Below, in pieces: positions 54,144-62,957 of a DNA stretch of 64,000 nt (positions within the stretch are counted from its first letter, which is position 1; every line of letters starts with the position of its first letter). The notes beneath the pieces were generated by a model, which was not told the origin of the DNA, searched no databases, and was given only the letters and a program-made list of their open reading frames with translations. The position numbers and the translations under genes are program-made. The stretch comes from Colwellia sp. 39_35_sub15_T18 (GTDB lineage Bacteria > Pseudomonadota > Gammaproteobacteria > Enterobacterales > Alteromonadaceae): positions 1-64,000 of the forward strand of contig MAAE01000007.1 in NCBI GenBank assembly GCA_002162675.1, read 5' to 3'.

Positions 54144-54917
54144 TTAAGGCAGTCGCCAAAGTAGTTGTGACTGGTTATCTTTAAGCCACTGCTTAGCTTG
54201 TAAGTAATTGGGGAAATGTATAGCAACGAGTTGCCAAAAATCGGCAGAATGATTTAAAAAACGTAAGTGACATAGCTCATGCACCACAATGTAATCTATA
54301 ACATCATCAGGTAGCATCATCATTAAGTAATTAAAGCTGACCTCGCCATTACTGTTACAACTTCCCCATCTAGCACTATATTGCCGAATTTTAATACCTT
54401 TGGGTTTTAGCTGTGTTAATTCACTATAGTGACTAACTTTTGACAGGATAATGCTTTGCGCTTGCTGTTTAAAATAGTCTTGCAAGCGCTTTTTGACCGC
54501 CATGCGAAGTAACTGTTCATCATCAAGCTTAGTGGCATAACGTTTAGCCAACACTATGTTTAGCTCTTGTTTTAGTTCTGATTTCAGTGCTGGTTTTAGC
54601 TCTGAGTTTAATTTTAGATTTTCAGATGAGTACTCTCTCAAAAAGATCTCAGCACGACTTGCGAAAGAAATATGCAAGCGAACTACTTGCCCTAAAAAAA
54701 GCAGCTTGTCACCGTGATTAAAGCCGCAACATTGCTGGTTAAGCTGTGATTGCTCTATCACCTTAGCTTTGAGCCAAGCTGACTTTTCTTGCACTAAGGC
54801 ATTGATGATTTTTTTATCAACATAGTAGGGTGCCCTAACTAACACTTTCCCTTGTTTTACTTGCAGGGAAAGTGTTTTACGACGAGCACTTCGAACTACT
54901 TGGTAATCAATCATCAC
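54144..54917 (-). CDS. YgjP-like metallopeptidase (DUF45)
   Basis: A 257-residue protein of the YgjP/M48-like DUF45 family, related to the SprT/WSS1 zinc proteases that work on DNA-protein crosslinks. The zinc site is VVHELCHLRFLNHSADFWQL (HExxH with a downstream His) and the family mark IRQYSARWGSCNSNGEVSFN precedes it. A repetitive Lys/Leu/Glu segment (NLKLNSELKPALKSELKQEL, near 105-125) sits in the middle. It starts 7 bp after the yebG stop and must be co-transcribed with it, placing it behind the LexA box. Confidence 0.88.
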   Translation of the reverse strand: MMIDYQVVRSARRKTLSLQVKQGKVLVRAPYYVDKKIINALVQEKSAWLKAKVIEQSQLNQQCCGFNHGDKLLFLGQVVRLHISFASRAEIFLREYSSENLKLNSELKPALKSELKQELNIVLAKRYATKLDDEQLLRMAVKKRLQDYFKQQAQSIILSKVSHYSELTQLKPKGIKIRQYSARWGSCNSNGEVSFNYLMMMLPDDVIDYIVVHELCHLRFLNHSADFWQLVAIHFPNYLQAKQWLKDNQSQLLWRLP

Positions 54918-54924
54918 TTAACGC

Positions 54925-55260
54925 TTAGCTAGCTTCACTTAATTTTGGCGCTGCGGACGTTTTTTTTGCTGGCTTTTCTGTCGTCTTAGCGGTTGGCTTT
55001 TTCACTGTTTCTTTAACAGCCTTACTGGCTGGTTTTTTCGCCAGCAAAGCCACCAAAACATCATCTCGGTGTTGCGCTAAATAAATACTAAGCTCTTCAT
55101 TAGCCACATCACTTAGTTCTACAGGAGAATTTGCAAAGACTTCAGCCAAATTATCAGCCATATCCAACATTTTGTCATATTCATCTGCTGATTTCTTATC
55201 CATAAATGTTTTTGCCTCCAGCCCGTGTCTAATGACGACAAATCTACTTTCAACTGCCAT
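54925..55260 (-). CDS. yebG: YebG family SOS-induced protein
   Basis: A 111-residue protein whose first ~75 residues match YebG (start MAVESRFVVIRHGLEAKTFM, then DKKSADEYDKMLDMADNLAE). It is followed by a basic Lys/Ala/Thr/Pro tail (KETVKKPTAKTTEKPAKKTS) that could bind nucleic acid and that the E. coli protein lacks in this form. YebG is a LexA-regulated protein of unclear function. AAGGA lies 7 nt before the ATG and a LexA box about 85 bp upstream. It heads an operon with the metallopeptidase. Confidence 0.92.
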   Translation of the reverse strand: MAVESRFVVIRHGLEAKTFMDKKSADEYDKMLDMADNLAEVFANSPVELSDVANEELSIYLAQHRDDVLVALLAKKPASKAVKETVKKPTAKTTEKPAKKTSAAPKLSEAS

Positions 55261-55343
55261 TGTTATTCCTTAGTCATGTTAAAAGAAAAGGTTAAAATTA
55301 GTTATACCCACTCTATACAGAGCATACCACGCCCAAACCAAAA

Positions 55344-55359
55344 CTGTATATAACAACAG
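55344..55359 (-). promoter_or_regulatory. LexA (SOS) box upstream of yebG
   Basis: CTGTATATAACAACAG has the full CTGT-N8-ACAG form of gammaproteobacterial LexA operators with an AT-rich middle. It lies 84 bp before yebG, a gene known to be SOS-controlled. The rest of the gap to 55664 is AT-rich and holds only the promoter region of the DUF3718 gene. Confidence 0.85.
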
Positions 55360-55664
55360 TTATTTTTTTGTTTTAAATCAAAAAGCATGGTTACCTAACC
55401 ACTTTTCATCTCACGTTAAATTGCATCTACAAAGTTTTTCGTATGTCTATTTATTAACAAATGTAAAAATTTTGAAACAATCAAATGCATGTATTATTCA
55501 CATCAAAATAATAATCAATAACTTAGTAGCTTTTGTGCAAAAAAAACAGTGTTTTTACTTACATCCACAAGCAAAGTGTTAACAACCTTTTACCAAAAAT
55601 AATCCACTATTATATGGCGTGTTGCATTTTAGCAGCATAACCAATAAACATTATGGAGAATATT

Positions 55665-56015
55665 ATGAAAGCATTAAAAACTACTCTTATCGCACTTGCC
55701 ACAGCGGTTCCTGCTTTAACTTTTAGCTTACCTAGCCAAGCAGCAATGAGTTCTTATATGGAAACGGCATTGATTGATGTTTGCAAAGCCGCAATGAGCA
55801 ATAAGGTATATAGATTAAACAGTACCTCTAAGTCATATCGCTTAAAAGATAAAACTATCGCTTTGAAAGTGGTGTGTAATGGCGATGACATTATTAGCTT
55901 TGCTGAACGTCATGGTGCAGATAAAACCGCAGCAAAATTACAAAAAAGCATAGGTAATGTTAGCATTATTGATACCGCTGCCACCGAAAAACTAAGTGTC
56001 ACCTTCACCGAATAA
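55665..56015 (+). CDS. DUF3718 family secreted protein
   Basis: A 116-residue exported protein. ATG 55665 is preferred over one four codons earlier because GGAG lies 6 nt before it. The signal peptide (KTTLIALATAVPALTFSLPS, cut after SQA) is followed by a small cysteine-pair domain (LIDVCKAAMSNKVYRLNSTS ... VVCNGDDIISFAERHGA), the pattern of DUF3718. The two cysteines probably form a disulfide. The function is unknown. Confidence 0.85.
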   Translation: MKALKTTLIALATAVPALTFSLPSQAAMSSYMETALIDVCKAAMSNKVYRLNSTSKSYRLKDKTIALKVVCNGDDIISFAERHGADKTAAKLQKSIGNVSIIDTAATEKLSVTFTE

Positions 56016-56066
56016 TCATTAACAGTGTTAACTAGATGGGAAACCTATAACATGTCATATTAAACA

Positions 56067-56094
56067 AGAGCACTCACCTATAGCATTGGGTGCT
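56067..56094. terminator. Hairpin between convergent DUF3718 gene and mrcB
   Basis: GAGCACTCACC (56067-56077) pairs with GGGTGCTC (56087-56094), with short AT tracts on both sides. It lies five bases from the mrcB stop and 52 from the DUF3718 stop. It can serve both genes as a weak terminator. Confidence 0.5.
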
Positions 56095-56098
56095 CAGT

Positions 56099-58420
56099 TT
56101 AATCACCAAATAGCCTTTCAAACCAAGAACGGCTATCTACTTTCTCTTTCAAACAAGTTGTTTGCAAATGAATACCTAAAGATATCGCTGGATAACTTTT
56201 GGTGCCCTCACACTCATTAGTCACGGCATTACCAGTTTGCTGTTCAAACAAAGTTAAAGCAATAGTGGTTGGCTTGGTATTGACTTTGTTAGCCACCCCT
56301 TGCCTTTTCATATAATCCGCAAACAATACCAAGGCACCGCTACTACCCGTTAATCCGGTTGATGCATTGTTATCTTTACCTAACCAAGTCGTCACTAAAT
56401 GCTTATTATCATAACCAATAAACCAACTATCACGCAGATCATTACTGGTACCCGTTTTCCCGGCAATATTGGCTTCTTTAATACGCCAAGCAAGCGACCT
56501 CGCCGTGCCTGTTTTTGTCACTTCCGTAAGAGCATAATCCATTAAATAAGTCGTATTCGGTGATAATATTTGTTTCGGTTCATCTTCAAATTGCCATAGT
56601 GTTGAGCCACTTTTAGAGATGATTAAATTAACGGCATGCGCTGTTAACAAGTGACCTTGCTTAGCAAGCGGTAAATACAGCTGATTAATTTGCCACGGTG
56701 ACATATTTATAGCCCCTAAAAGCATTGATGGGCGAGTAATAATCTCTTTATTATAACCGAGTGAACGCATGGCATTAGCGACATTATCTAAACCTAAGCT
56801 CATGCCCAAATTCACCGTTGGAATATTCAACGACTTCACCAAACCATCAATGAGTGGCACTTGACCTCGGTATTTGCCGTCATAATTCTTTGGTTGCCAT
56901 CTTTTTCCTTGGCCACTACTTAAAGTGATTGCCTTATCGCCCAATACTGTCGCAAGATTATATTGCTCATAGCGCTCTAATGCTGCCCAATAAATAACGG
57001 GTTTAATTAAGGAGCCAATAGGGCGATTAACGTGTAAAGCACGATTAAAGCCAGCATAGCCACTTTGCTTATCAGCCACTAAAGCGCGAACTGCAGCCGT
57101 TGCGATATCAGTAACTATCATCGCCGCTTGCAAGTCTTTTTGTTGGTACTGTTCTTCTAATGCGAGCAGTTGACGGGCAACACTTTCTTCAAGCAATTGC
57201 TGACTATAATGTGAAAAACCAGTAAAAACTCGAATGCCCGATTTTTGCTGGCTATTATTCAGTATTTGGCTCAGTTCTCTTTTCACTAACTGCAAGTATG
57301 CAGGATAATTTTGGCTTTTGAAGCGTCGCTGTCCTCGAATAGCTAGTGGTGCAGTAACAGCTTGTTCAAACTCTTGTACTGATAGTAAATTTTGCTCAAA
57401 CATTAGCCGTAAGATTAAGTCGCGTCGGGTTTTCGCTCTTGTGGGGTGTCGCCACGGATCATAATAACTTGGCCCTTTTACTTGTGCAATTAACAGCGCG
57501 ATTTGGGCGTTATTCAATGCTGCGAGAGTTTTACCAAAATAGAATTTTGCCGACAAGCCAAAGCCATAAATACCATTGGCATAATGCTGCCCGAGGTAAA
57601 CTTCATTAATGTACGCTTCAAGTAATTGATCTTTGCTATAACGCGCTTCAATAATAAGCGCCATAAGCGCCTCTTTAAACTTACGAGATAACGTTCTTTC
57701 ACGGGTTAAAAACATATTCTTAACCAGTTGCTGAGTAAGCGTGCTGCCACCTTGTACAGTGCGACCAGCAAGCAGGTTACTGTATAAAGCACGTAATATT
57801 CCTAAGGGTGAAATACCTTGATGATGGTAAAAGTCACGATCTTCGATCAAGAGCAGTGTATCAAGTAGTTGCGTAGGTATGCTCTCCAGCGACATTAAAA
57901 CACGATCTTCTTTATTATTAGGGACAAGGCGAGCCAATAAAATAGGTTCAAGCTTAAGCGTGCTAACAGCGGTATTTTCAACAAATAAGCGACTGATTTC
58001 ACCTTCATCAAATTCAATCATCAACTTAACGGCAGTGTTAGTATCTCCTGCTTGCATATTAGGAAAATCAAAAGCGCGACGGTAAATAATTAAACGCTTT
58101 GACGACGAGGAAAATTGCCCGGGTGAGTGCGTTATCGCTACTTTTTGATAATCATTAAGTTTAAGTGCTTTACTCAATTGAATAATATTTTTAGTATCAC
58201 CAAGGTGCAGTGTTTCTATTTGACCATAAATTTGTGCCGGTACTTGCCAACGTTGGCCTTCAAATTTCTGCTGAACCTTAGCATCAAGGTAAATGGCAAA
58301 AAGGACTAGAGTAAAAATAAGGGCAAGTAGTAGTTTTGCACTACTAATAAAAGCCCAACGAGACCAAGATGTTCGCGTTTCTTGCTTCGATGATTTACTG
58401 ATTTTTTTCTTCGTGGTCAT
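56099..58420 (-). CDS. mrcB: Penicillin-binding protein 1B
   Basis: A bifunctional peptidoglycan synthase of 773 residues. After a short cytoplasmic basic tail and one membrane helix (LLLALIFTLVLFAIYLDA) comes a UB2H-type domain (about 65-145), the LpoB-binding module of PBP1b. The glycosyltransferase has LIEDRDFYHHQGISPLGILR and GGSTLTQQLVKNMFLTRERT. The transpeptidase has the serine motif GSLIKPVIYWAAL (near 465), SLNIPTVNL as SxN and KTGTSNDLRDSWF (near 655). No lpoB is in the window. hrpB lies 15 bp upstream on the same strand. Confidence 0.96.
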   Translation of the reverse strand: MTTKKKISKSSKQETRTSWSRWAFISSAKLLLALIFTLVLFAIYLDAKVQQKFEGQRWQVPAQIYGQIETLHLGDTKNIIQLSKALKLNDYQKVAITHSPGQFSSSSKRLIIYRRAFDFPNMQAGDTNTAVKLMIEFDEGEISRLFVENTAVSTLKLEPILLARLVPNNKEDRVLMSLESIPTQLLDTLLLIEDRDFYHHQGISPLGILRALYSNLLAGRTVQGGSTLTQQLVKNMFLTRERTLSRKFKEALMALIIEARYSKDQLLEAYINEVYLGQHYANGIYGFGLSAKFYFGKTLAALNNAQIALLIAQVKGPSYYDPWRHPTRAKTRRDLILRLMFEQNLLSVQEFEQAVTAPLAIRGQRRFKSQNYPAYLQLVKRELSQILNNSQQKSGIRVFTGFSHYSQQLLEESVARQLLALEEQYQQKDLQAAMIVTDIATAAVRALVADKQSGYAGFNRALHVNRPIGSLIKPVIYWAALERYEQYNLATVLGDKAITLSSGQGKRWQPKNYDGKYRGQVPLIDGLVKSLNIPTVNLGMSLGLDNVANAMRSLGYNKEIITRPSMLLGAINMSPWQINQLYLPLAKQGHLLTAHAVNLIISKSGSTLWQFEDEPKQILSPNTTYLMDYALTEVTKTGTARSLAWRIKEANIAGKTGTSNDLRDSWFIGYDNKHLVTTWLGKDNNASTGLTGSSGALVLFADYMKRQGVANKVNTKPTTIALTLFEQQTGNAVTNECEGTKSYPAISLGIHLQTTCLKEKVDSRSWFERLFGD

Positions 58421-58434
58421 TGACTCTGGTCATC

Positions 58435-61026
58435 CTAATTTTTACTTTTTATATTATTTTCTATATGACGTTTAGTTTTATTCGTTGCTTTAGCGTTGGC
58501 AGGATCATCAGGCCAGTAGTGTTTCGGGTATTGTGATTTCATCTCTTTTTGTACTGCTTTGTAGCTACCTTGCCAAAACTGCGCCAGATCTTGCGTAACT
58601 TGAATAGGCCTTTGTGCGGGTGATAATAATTCTAACAATAACGGAATACCTTGTTGACCATTTATTCCTCCAATACAAGGAGTTTGTGTTGAACCATATA
58701 ATTCTTGCATGGGCATAGCCACTTTCGGTGATTTTTCATTGGCATAAGTAATAGAACAATGACGACCTGTAGCACCAATATAAACACTAGGTGCTGCCTG
58801 TTTTAAAAGTTGTTGTTGCTGATAATCTAATTGTGACAATAACATTGCCGATAAATCTAGCTTAGCTAGCTTGACCGTTGACTTTATTTCTCCAACAAAA
58901 GGGCTAAACCAATCAGCTAAGTTTGCCAATAAACTTTGGTCACTAATGTCGATTAGTTCATATTGAGGAAAGAAGGTTGTTAACCATTGCCAGCGTTTTT
59001 TCAACGCCAGATCTTTGTTTTGCCAGTTAAGAAAACTTAAGCCTTTACGCGTGATTAACTCACACCACATTTGCGCTATATGGTCTGTCGTTAAGTTATT
59101 TTTACTGATGCTTTCCTGCAAGATTAACGCAGCTAACTTAGTTTGTGAGCGGGCAATAATTTTACCACTAAGATCATCAAATACGGCGACTTCTTGCTTG
59201 GTGATTTGCTCACCATTTCGATCAGAGAAGACTTGCTCTATCTGTGATAAATCAATACTTGCCGCTAAACGAACTCGCAATACATTTTTAAATTGCATTA
59301 AATCGGCGATAACTAAAAATTTTTCACCGGCTAGTACATCCTGTTCATCAAGAGCGACCCCCTTACCGTTGGCGCAAACAAAATCGCCAGACGAACCTCG
59401 CGCTTTGGCGACTCGCTCAGGGTAAGCATAAGCGAGTAACAAGCCAATACATTCAGTAGGTAAAGCACTCCCGGCTAAGACATTAATATTATTCAATTGC
59501 ACACGATGAGCTAAATTTTTAACTTGCTTAACTATGCTAGCAAACACACCATAAGGCTGGCTAAATTTTGACATAATTATGTTTACGCGCTGAGCAATAT
59601 CGCAGTCAAATCGACTTTGCTGTGCTGCTAATATATCTCGCTCCTCTAATAAAGCCGCCAAAATACAGGCTAAGAATGTCAACTTATCAGTAGATGTTTT
59701 CACCGAGAGGTGATGCGTCGAAAGATTCTGTGCTGAAAGTATCATACGGGCAAAACGTGGATGACAAGAAAACAGCGCCACTTGCTCACCACGTTGAGTA
59801 AGCTTATTTTGTTGATCAACAATGGCTAAATTTTGTAGCTCTTGCCATGCTTGACGCTCTTTTATTGTTGACGGCAGCTCTAACAGTGGTATTTCGGCTA
59901 AACTAGTGACTCCCCAACGAGCAACTTCTATCAATGTCGGCAGTAAATCTGCCTGCTGAATATCATTAATACTTTGCTCTGGCCTGCGCTCAAAGTCGTC
60001 TTTAGCATATAAGCGAATACACTGCCCAGCCATTAATCTACCTGCACGCCCTGCTCTTTGTATCGCTGATGCCTTGGCAATTTGCTGCTGTGTTAGCTTG
60101 TTCATCAAACTGGCATTGTCATAAATAGCCACTTTTTCAAAACCGCAATCTATCACCATATTAACCCCTTCAATAGTTAAAGATGTTTCGGCAATATTGG
60201 TTGCTAATACCAGTTTTCGCTTACCTAATTCACAAGGTTGAATCGCTTGCTGCTGCTGTTTTAAGGTCAGGTCTCCAAACAATGGACACAAGAGTAAGTC
60301 ATCCGGACAATATTGACTAACCGCTTGTGCGATAAAGCGAATATCTCCAACACCAGGCAAAAATACTAAAGTAGAGCCTTGATGCGCTAACGCTTGCTGT
60401 TTTATCACGCTAATAGCATGGTCTCGCCAACGTTGAATATTAACCGGGGCAATATAAGTGAACTCAACAGGAAAACACCGCCCTTCGCTAGTCAACACTT
60501 TGGCATCTGGCAGCGCCTTTGCCAAAGTGTTGATATCTAAGGTTGCCGACATCAATAGTATTTTAAGATCGTCACGTAAACCTTGTTGCACATCTCGCGT
60601 TAAAGCATAAGCAAGGTCGCCATGCAATGAGCGCTCATGAAATTCATCAAAAACCACTAATGCACAGCCACTCAACTCGGCATCATGCTGAATTATTTGC
60701 GTTAAAATTCCTTCAGTGATCACTTCCAAACGGGTATTTTTAGAAACTTTGCTGTCGTTTCGCAAACGATAACCCACCGTATCGCCAACCTGTTCGTTTA
60801 GTTGTCTGGCTAAATAAGTCGCAATATTTTTCACCGCAAGTCGACGAGGTTGTAGCAAGTAAATTTTTTGTTCTAAAAACTCAGTCAGTGCTAACAGCCA
60901 CAAAGGCAAACACGTTGACTTACCAGCGCCTGGAGGTGCAGATAAAATCACAGTATTGTGCTGAGTTATGGTTTGACAAAATTGTGATTTAATCGCCTCT
61001 ATGGGCAATGGTGCTGTGATTGACAT
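58435..61026 (-). CDS. hrpB: ATP-dependent helicase HrpB
   Basis: A DEAH/RHA-type helicase, 863 residues from ATG 61026 (an upstream ATG at 61077 would add 17). Walker A is LSAPPGAGKSTCLPLWLLAL, the DEAH box is VVFDEFHERSLHGDLAYALT, motif III SAT is LLMSATLDINTL, and motif VI is QRAGRAGRLMAGQC. The HrpB C-terminal domain ends with GINGQQGIPLLLELLSPAQR and FWQGSYKAVQKEMKSQYPKH. Its cell role is not defined even in E. coli, though RNA processing is likely. hrpB-mrcB adjacency is the same as in E. coli. Confidence 0.95.
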   Translation of the reverse strand: MSITAPLPIEAIKSQFCQTITQHNTVILSAPPGAGKSTCLPLWLLALTEFLEQKIYLLQPRRLAVKNIATYLARQLNEQVGDTVGYRLRNDSKVSKNTRLEVITEGILTQIIQHDAELSGCALVVFDEFHERSLHGDLAYALTRDVQQGLRDDLKILLMSATLDINTLAKALPDAKVLTSEGRCFPVEFTYIAPVNIQRWRDHAISVIKQQALAHQGSTLVFLPGVGDIRFIAQAVSQYCPDDLLLCPLFGDLTLKQQQQAIQPCELGKRKLVLATNIAETSLTIEGVNMVIDCGFEKVAIYDNASLMNKLTQQQIAKASAIQRAGRAGRLMAGQCIRLYAKDDFERRPEQSINDIQQADLLPTLIEVARWGVTSLAEIPLLELPSTIKERQAWQELQNLAIVDQQNKLTQRGEQVALFSCHPRFARMILSAQNLSTHHLSVKTSTDKLTFLACILAALLEERDILAAQQSRFDCDIAQRVNIIMSKFSQPYGVFASIVKQVKNLAHRVQLNNINVLAGSALPTECIGLLLAYAYPERVAKARGSSGDFVCANGKGVALDEQDVLAGEKFLVIADLMQFKNVLRVRLAASIDLSQIEQVFSDRNGEQITKQEVAVFDDLSGKIIARSQTKLAALILQESISKNNLTTDHIAQMWCELITRKGLSFLNWQNKDLALKKRWQWLTTFFPQYELIDISDQSLLANLADWFSPFVGEIKSTVKLAKLDLSAMLLSQLDYQQQQLLKQAAPSVYIGATGRHCSITYANEKSPKVAMPMQELYGSTQTPCIGGINGQQGIPLLLELLSPAQRPIQVTQDLAQFWQGSYKAVQKEMKSQYPKHYWPDDPANAKATNKTKRHIENNIKSKN

Positions 61027-61165
61027 AAAAAACGAAGCGGTATGAAAATTAGCAACATGATAACAACTTTTTATCACTTACGGTTAATGTCAAATAGATA
61101 AAATAGCTAAGCTGTTGATCTTGTCTATAATAATGATAATACAATATGGGAAGGATTTGTTAGCT

Positions 61166-61651
61166 ATGAATGATCACAATAACAACAGCGTTGAATTTTG
61201 TTTTCTCGCTGAGCCAACCGATGTGAATTTTGGCGGAAAAGTTCACGGCGGCATGGTAATGAAATGGATTGATCAAGCCTCTTATGCTTGTGCGGCAAAA
61301 TGGAGTAAACGCTATAGCGTCACCGTATCAGCCAACGGCATTCGCTTCATTAGGCCAATACTTGTTGGGCAAATGGTCTCAGTTACCGCACAGATAGTTT
61401 ACACTGGCCGCTCTAGCATGCATATTTATGTGGTCGTACGCGCTCGAGACCCCAAAGAAGATAGTACCGTCATCACCAATCGTTGTTTTATCACTTTTAT
61501 GGCAACAGATGAAAGTGGTTACCCCGTCAAAGTCAAGAAATTTGCCGCTGAATCAGAAGAAGAAAAAATGTTAGAGCAAGTCGCCATGCATGCCAAAGAT
61601 TTTGCCAAACAGCTCGATCGAGACTTTGAAGAAAAACTTGGCTGGAAATAA
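61166..61651 (+). CDS. Hotdog-fold acyl-CoA thioesterase (YciA/BFIT type)
   Basis: A 161-residue thioesterase from ATG 61166; GGGAAGGA lies upstream, and an earlier in-frame start would add 17 unlikely residues. The hotdog signature is EPTDVNFGGKVHGGMVMKWI with DQASYACAAKW, and SVTVSANGIRFIRPILVGQM follows. The HGG motif and an Asp near it make up the usual active site. It hydrolyses acyl-CoA, possibly medium to long chain. It is divergent from hrpB and apparently alone. Confidence 0.9.
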   Translation: MNDHNNNSVEFCFLAEPTDVNFGGKVHGGMVMKWIDQASYACAAKWSKRYSVTVSANGIRFIRPILVGQMVSVTAQIVYTGRSSMHIYVVVRARDPKEDSTVITNRCFITFMATDESGYPVKVKKFAAESEEEKMLEQVAMHAKDFAKQLDRDFEEKLGWK

Positions 61652-61800
61652 CATCGGCATAAAACACCGACCAGTGGTAACTACATAAAGTTAAAAACAA
61701 ATATAAACTTGCAAAGAAAATACAATATGCTTACTTGGCAAACGGTTAAAAACTTGTTATCAATACCGTTCGCAAATTTCTTTTAAAAACCGGAGTTAGC

Positions 61801-62208
61801 ATGCAAAACTTAACACACGGAAGTTACAGTATTGAGCAAGAAAACAACATTTTACTCGTTGATGCTCAAGGTCCTTTTAATGAAATTACCGCCAAGAAAT
61901 ACCACCAAGACATTGAAAATTACACTAAAAAAATGAGTGGTAGCGCTTGGGGCTCCCTTGTTTTATACCGAGGCAACGGAGTATTTACTCCTGATGTTGA
62001 GCAAAGTTTAACTGATACTACCCATTACAGAGTAGAAAATGGCATGGTAGCTATTGCAGCAGTAATTAATGACACCGCCTACGCAGACATTTTACAAATG
62101 CAATTACAACGTATTTACCAAAGTTGTCAAATTCAATTCAATTTTTTTAGTGATTCAAATAATGCCAAAATTTGGTTAGACAGTTTTATCAACGAATACG
62201 ACCAGTAG
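61801..62208 (+). CDS. Orphan 135-residue protein, STAS-like shape
   Basis: A soluble alpha/beta protein. The beginning (THGSYSIEQENNILLVDAQG then PFNEITAKKYHQDIENYTKK) looks like the strand-helix pattern of SpoIIAA/STAS-like proteins that bind partners or lipids, and the end (DSNNAKIWLDSFINEYDQ) also fits. I would not name a family. GGAG lies 6 nt before the ATG. It ends at a 36-bp palindrome shared with the convergent LysE gene. Confidence 0.7.
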   Translation: MQNLTHGSYSIEQENNILLVDAQGPFNEITAKKYHQDIENYTKKMSGSAWGSLVLYRGNGVFTPDVEQSLTDTTHYRVENGMVAIAAVINDTAYADILQMQLQRIYQSCQIQFNFFSDSNNAKIWLDSFINEYDQ

Positions 62209-62248
62209 ATGCAAAGCAATTAAAAAGCAGTATTCTGTTAGTCTGACA

Positions 62249-62284
62249 ACTTTACTCATCATTTAATTAAATGATGAGTAAAGT
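62249..62284. terminator. 36-bp perfect palindrome between convergent genes
   Basis: ACTTTACTCATCATTTAA is followed at once by its exact reverse complement, giving 18-bp arms and no spacer. It lies 40 bp after one gene and 20 bp before the end of the convergent one. A T6 tract exists on the minus strand but before, not after, the stem, so it is not a canonical terminator in either direction, although its position suggests a bidirectional one. Confidence 0.55.
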
Positions 62285-62303
62285 AAAAAACCCGCAGTTA
62301 CCA

Positions 62304-62855
62304 TCAATACCCCCCCATTAATTGATTAAAAAGCTTTAACCTCAACTCACTGCTTAACAGTACCGCTGCTTTATGCCCTAATACCGACCAAGAAAAAAGC
62401 GAAAAATAACACACGACAAAATAGACCGATGTAAAAGTCAAAAACGCTTGATGATTGTTTGGTACAGAAAATAAAGAAACGCCAGCCATACAAGCTATCC
62501 ATGCCTTAGGGTTTAACCATTGCAATAAAAAACCTTGTATAAATGTTGGTTGTTTATGCTCTTTAATATCTAACTCTGCTTTTGATGTCATCATGAAATA
62601 TCCCATATAAACAATAAATAGCGAACCCGCTATGGCTAGATATTTAAGAAAGTAGGGATATAAATCAATGACTTTTGAAAACCCTAAACCAACGAATAAC
62701 AATAATAATGTAAAGCCAATTGCTCCACCTGACACAAACGAAAACGTTTTACGTATCCCATAACTTGCTCCTGAAGATACAATAACCATATTCACTGGTC
62801 CTGGAGAGATTGACATAGCCAATGAGAATGAAAACATTGCGATCAATAGCGACAT
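62304..62855 (-). CDS. LysE/RhtB family exporter
   Basis: A 183-residue inner membrane protein of six helices that exports amino acids or similar compounds. The family signature SPGPVNMVIVSSGASYGIRK lies at residues 16-35 and QWLNPKAWIACMAGVSLFSV near 113. At 183 residues it is a little shorter than the usual ~205, ending after LRLKLFNQLMGGY, so the last helix may be shortened. AGGA lies 8 nt before the ATG. It is divergent from a LysR regulator, which is likely its controller. Confidence 0.92.
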   Translation of the reverse strand: MSLLIAMFSFSLAMSISPGPVNMVIVSSGASYGIRKTFSFVSGGAIGFTLLLLFVGLGFSKVIDLYPYFLKYLAIAGSLFIVYMGYFMMTSKAELDIKEHKQPTFIQGFLLQWLNPKAWIACMAGVSLFSVPNNHQAFLTFTSVYFVVCYFSLFSWSVLGHKAAVLLSSELRLKLFNQLMGGY

Positions 62856-62957
62856 AAGTTTTCCTATATTTTTTTGTACACTATATAGCTATTTTATTAA
62901 CAAGATAAGATACTATAATTCAACTTCACTGTTCTAAATACGTTAATAAAAATACAA

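Noticed and set aside
53957-54226. An 89-codon minus-strand frame overlapping the DUF45 gene end
   Set aside because: It has no ribosome site or family and spans the 11-bp tandem array. Its start is inside a good gene.
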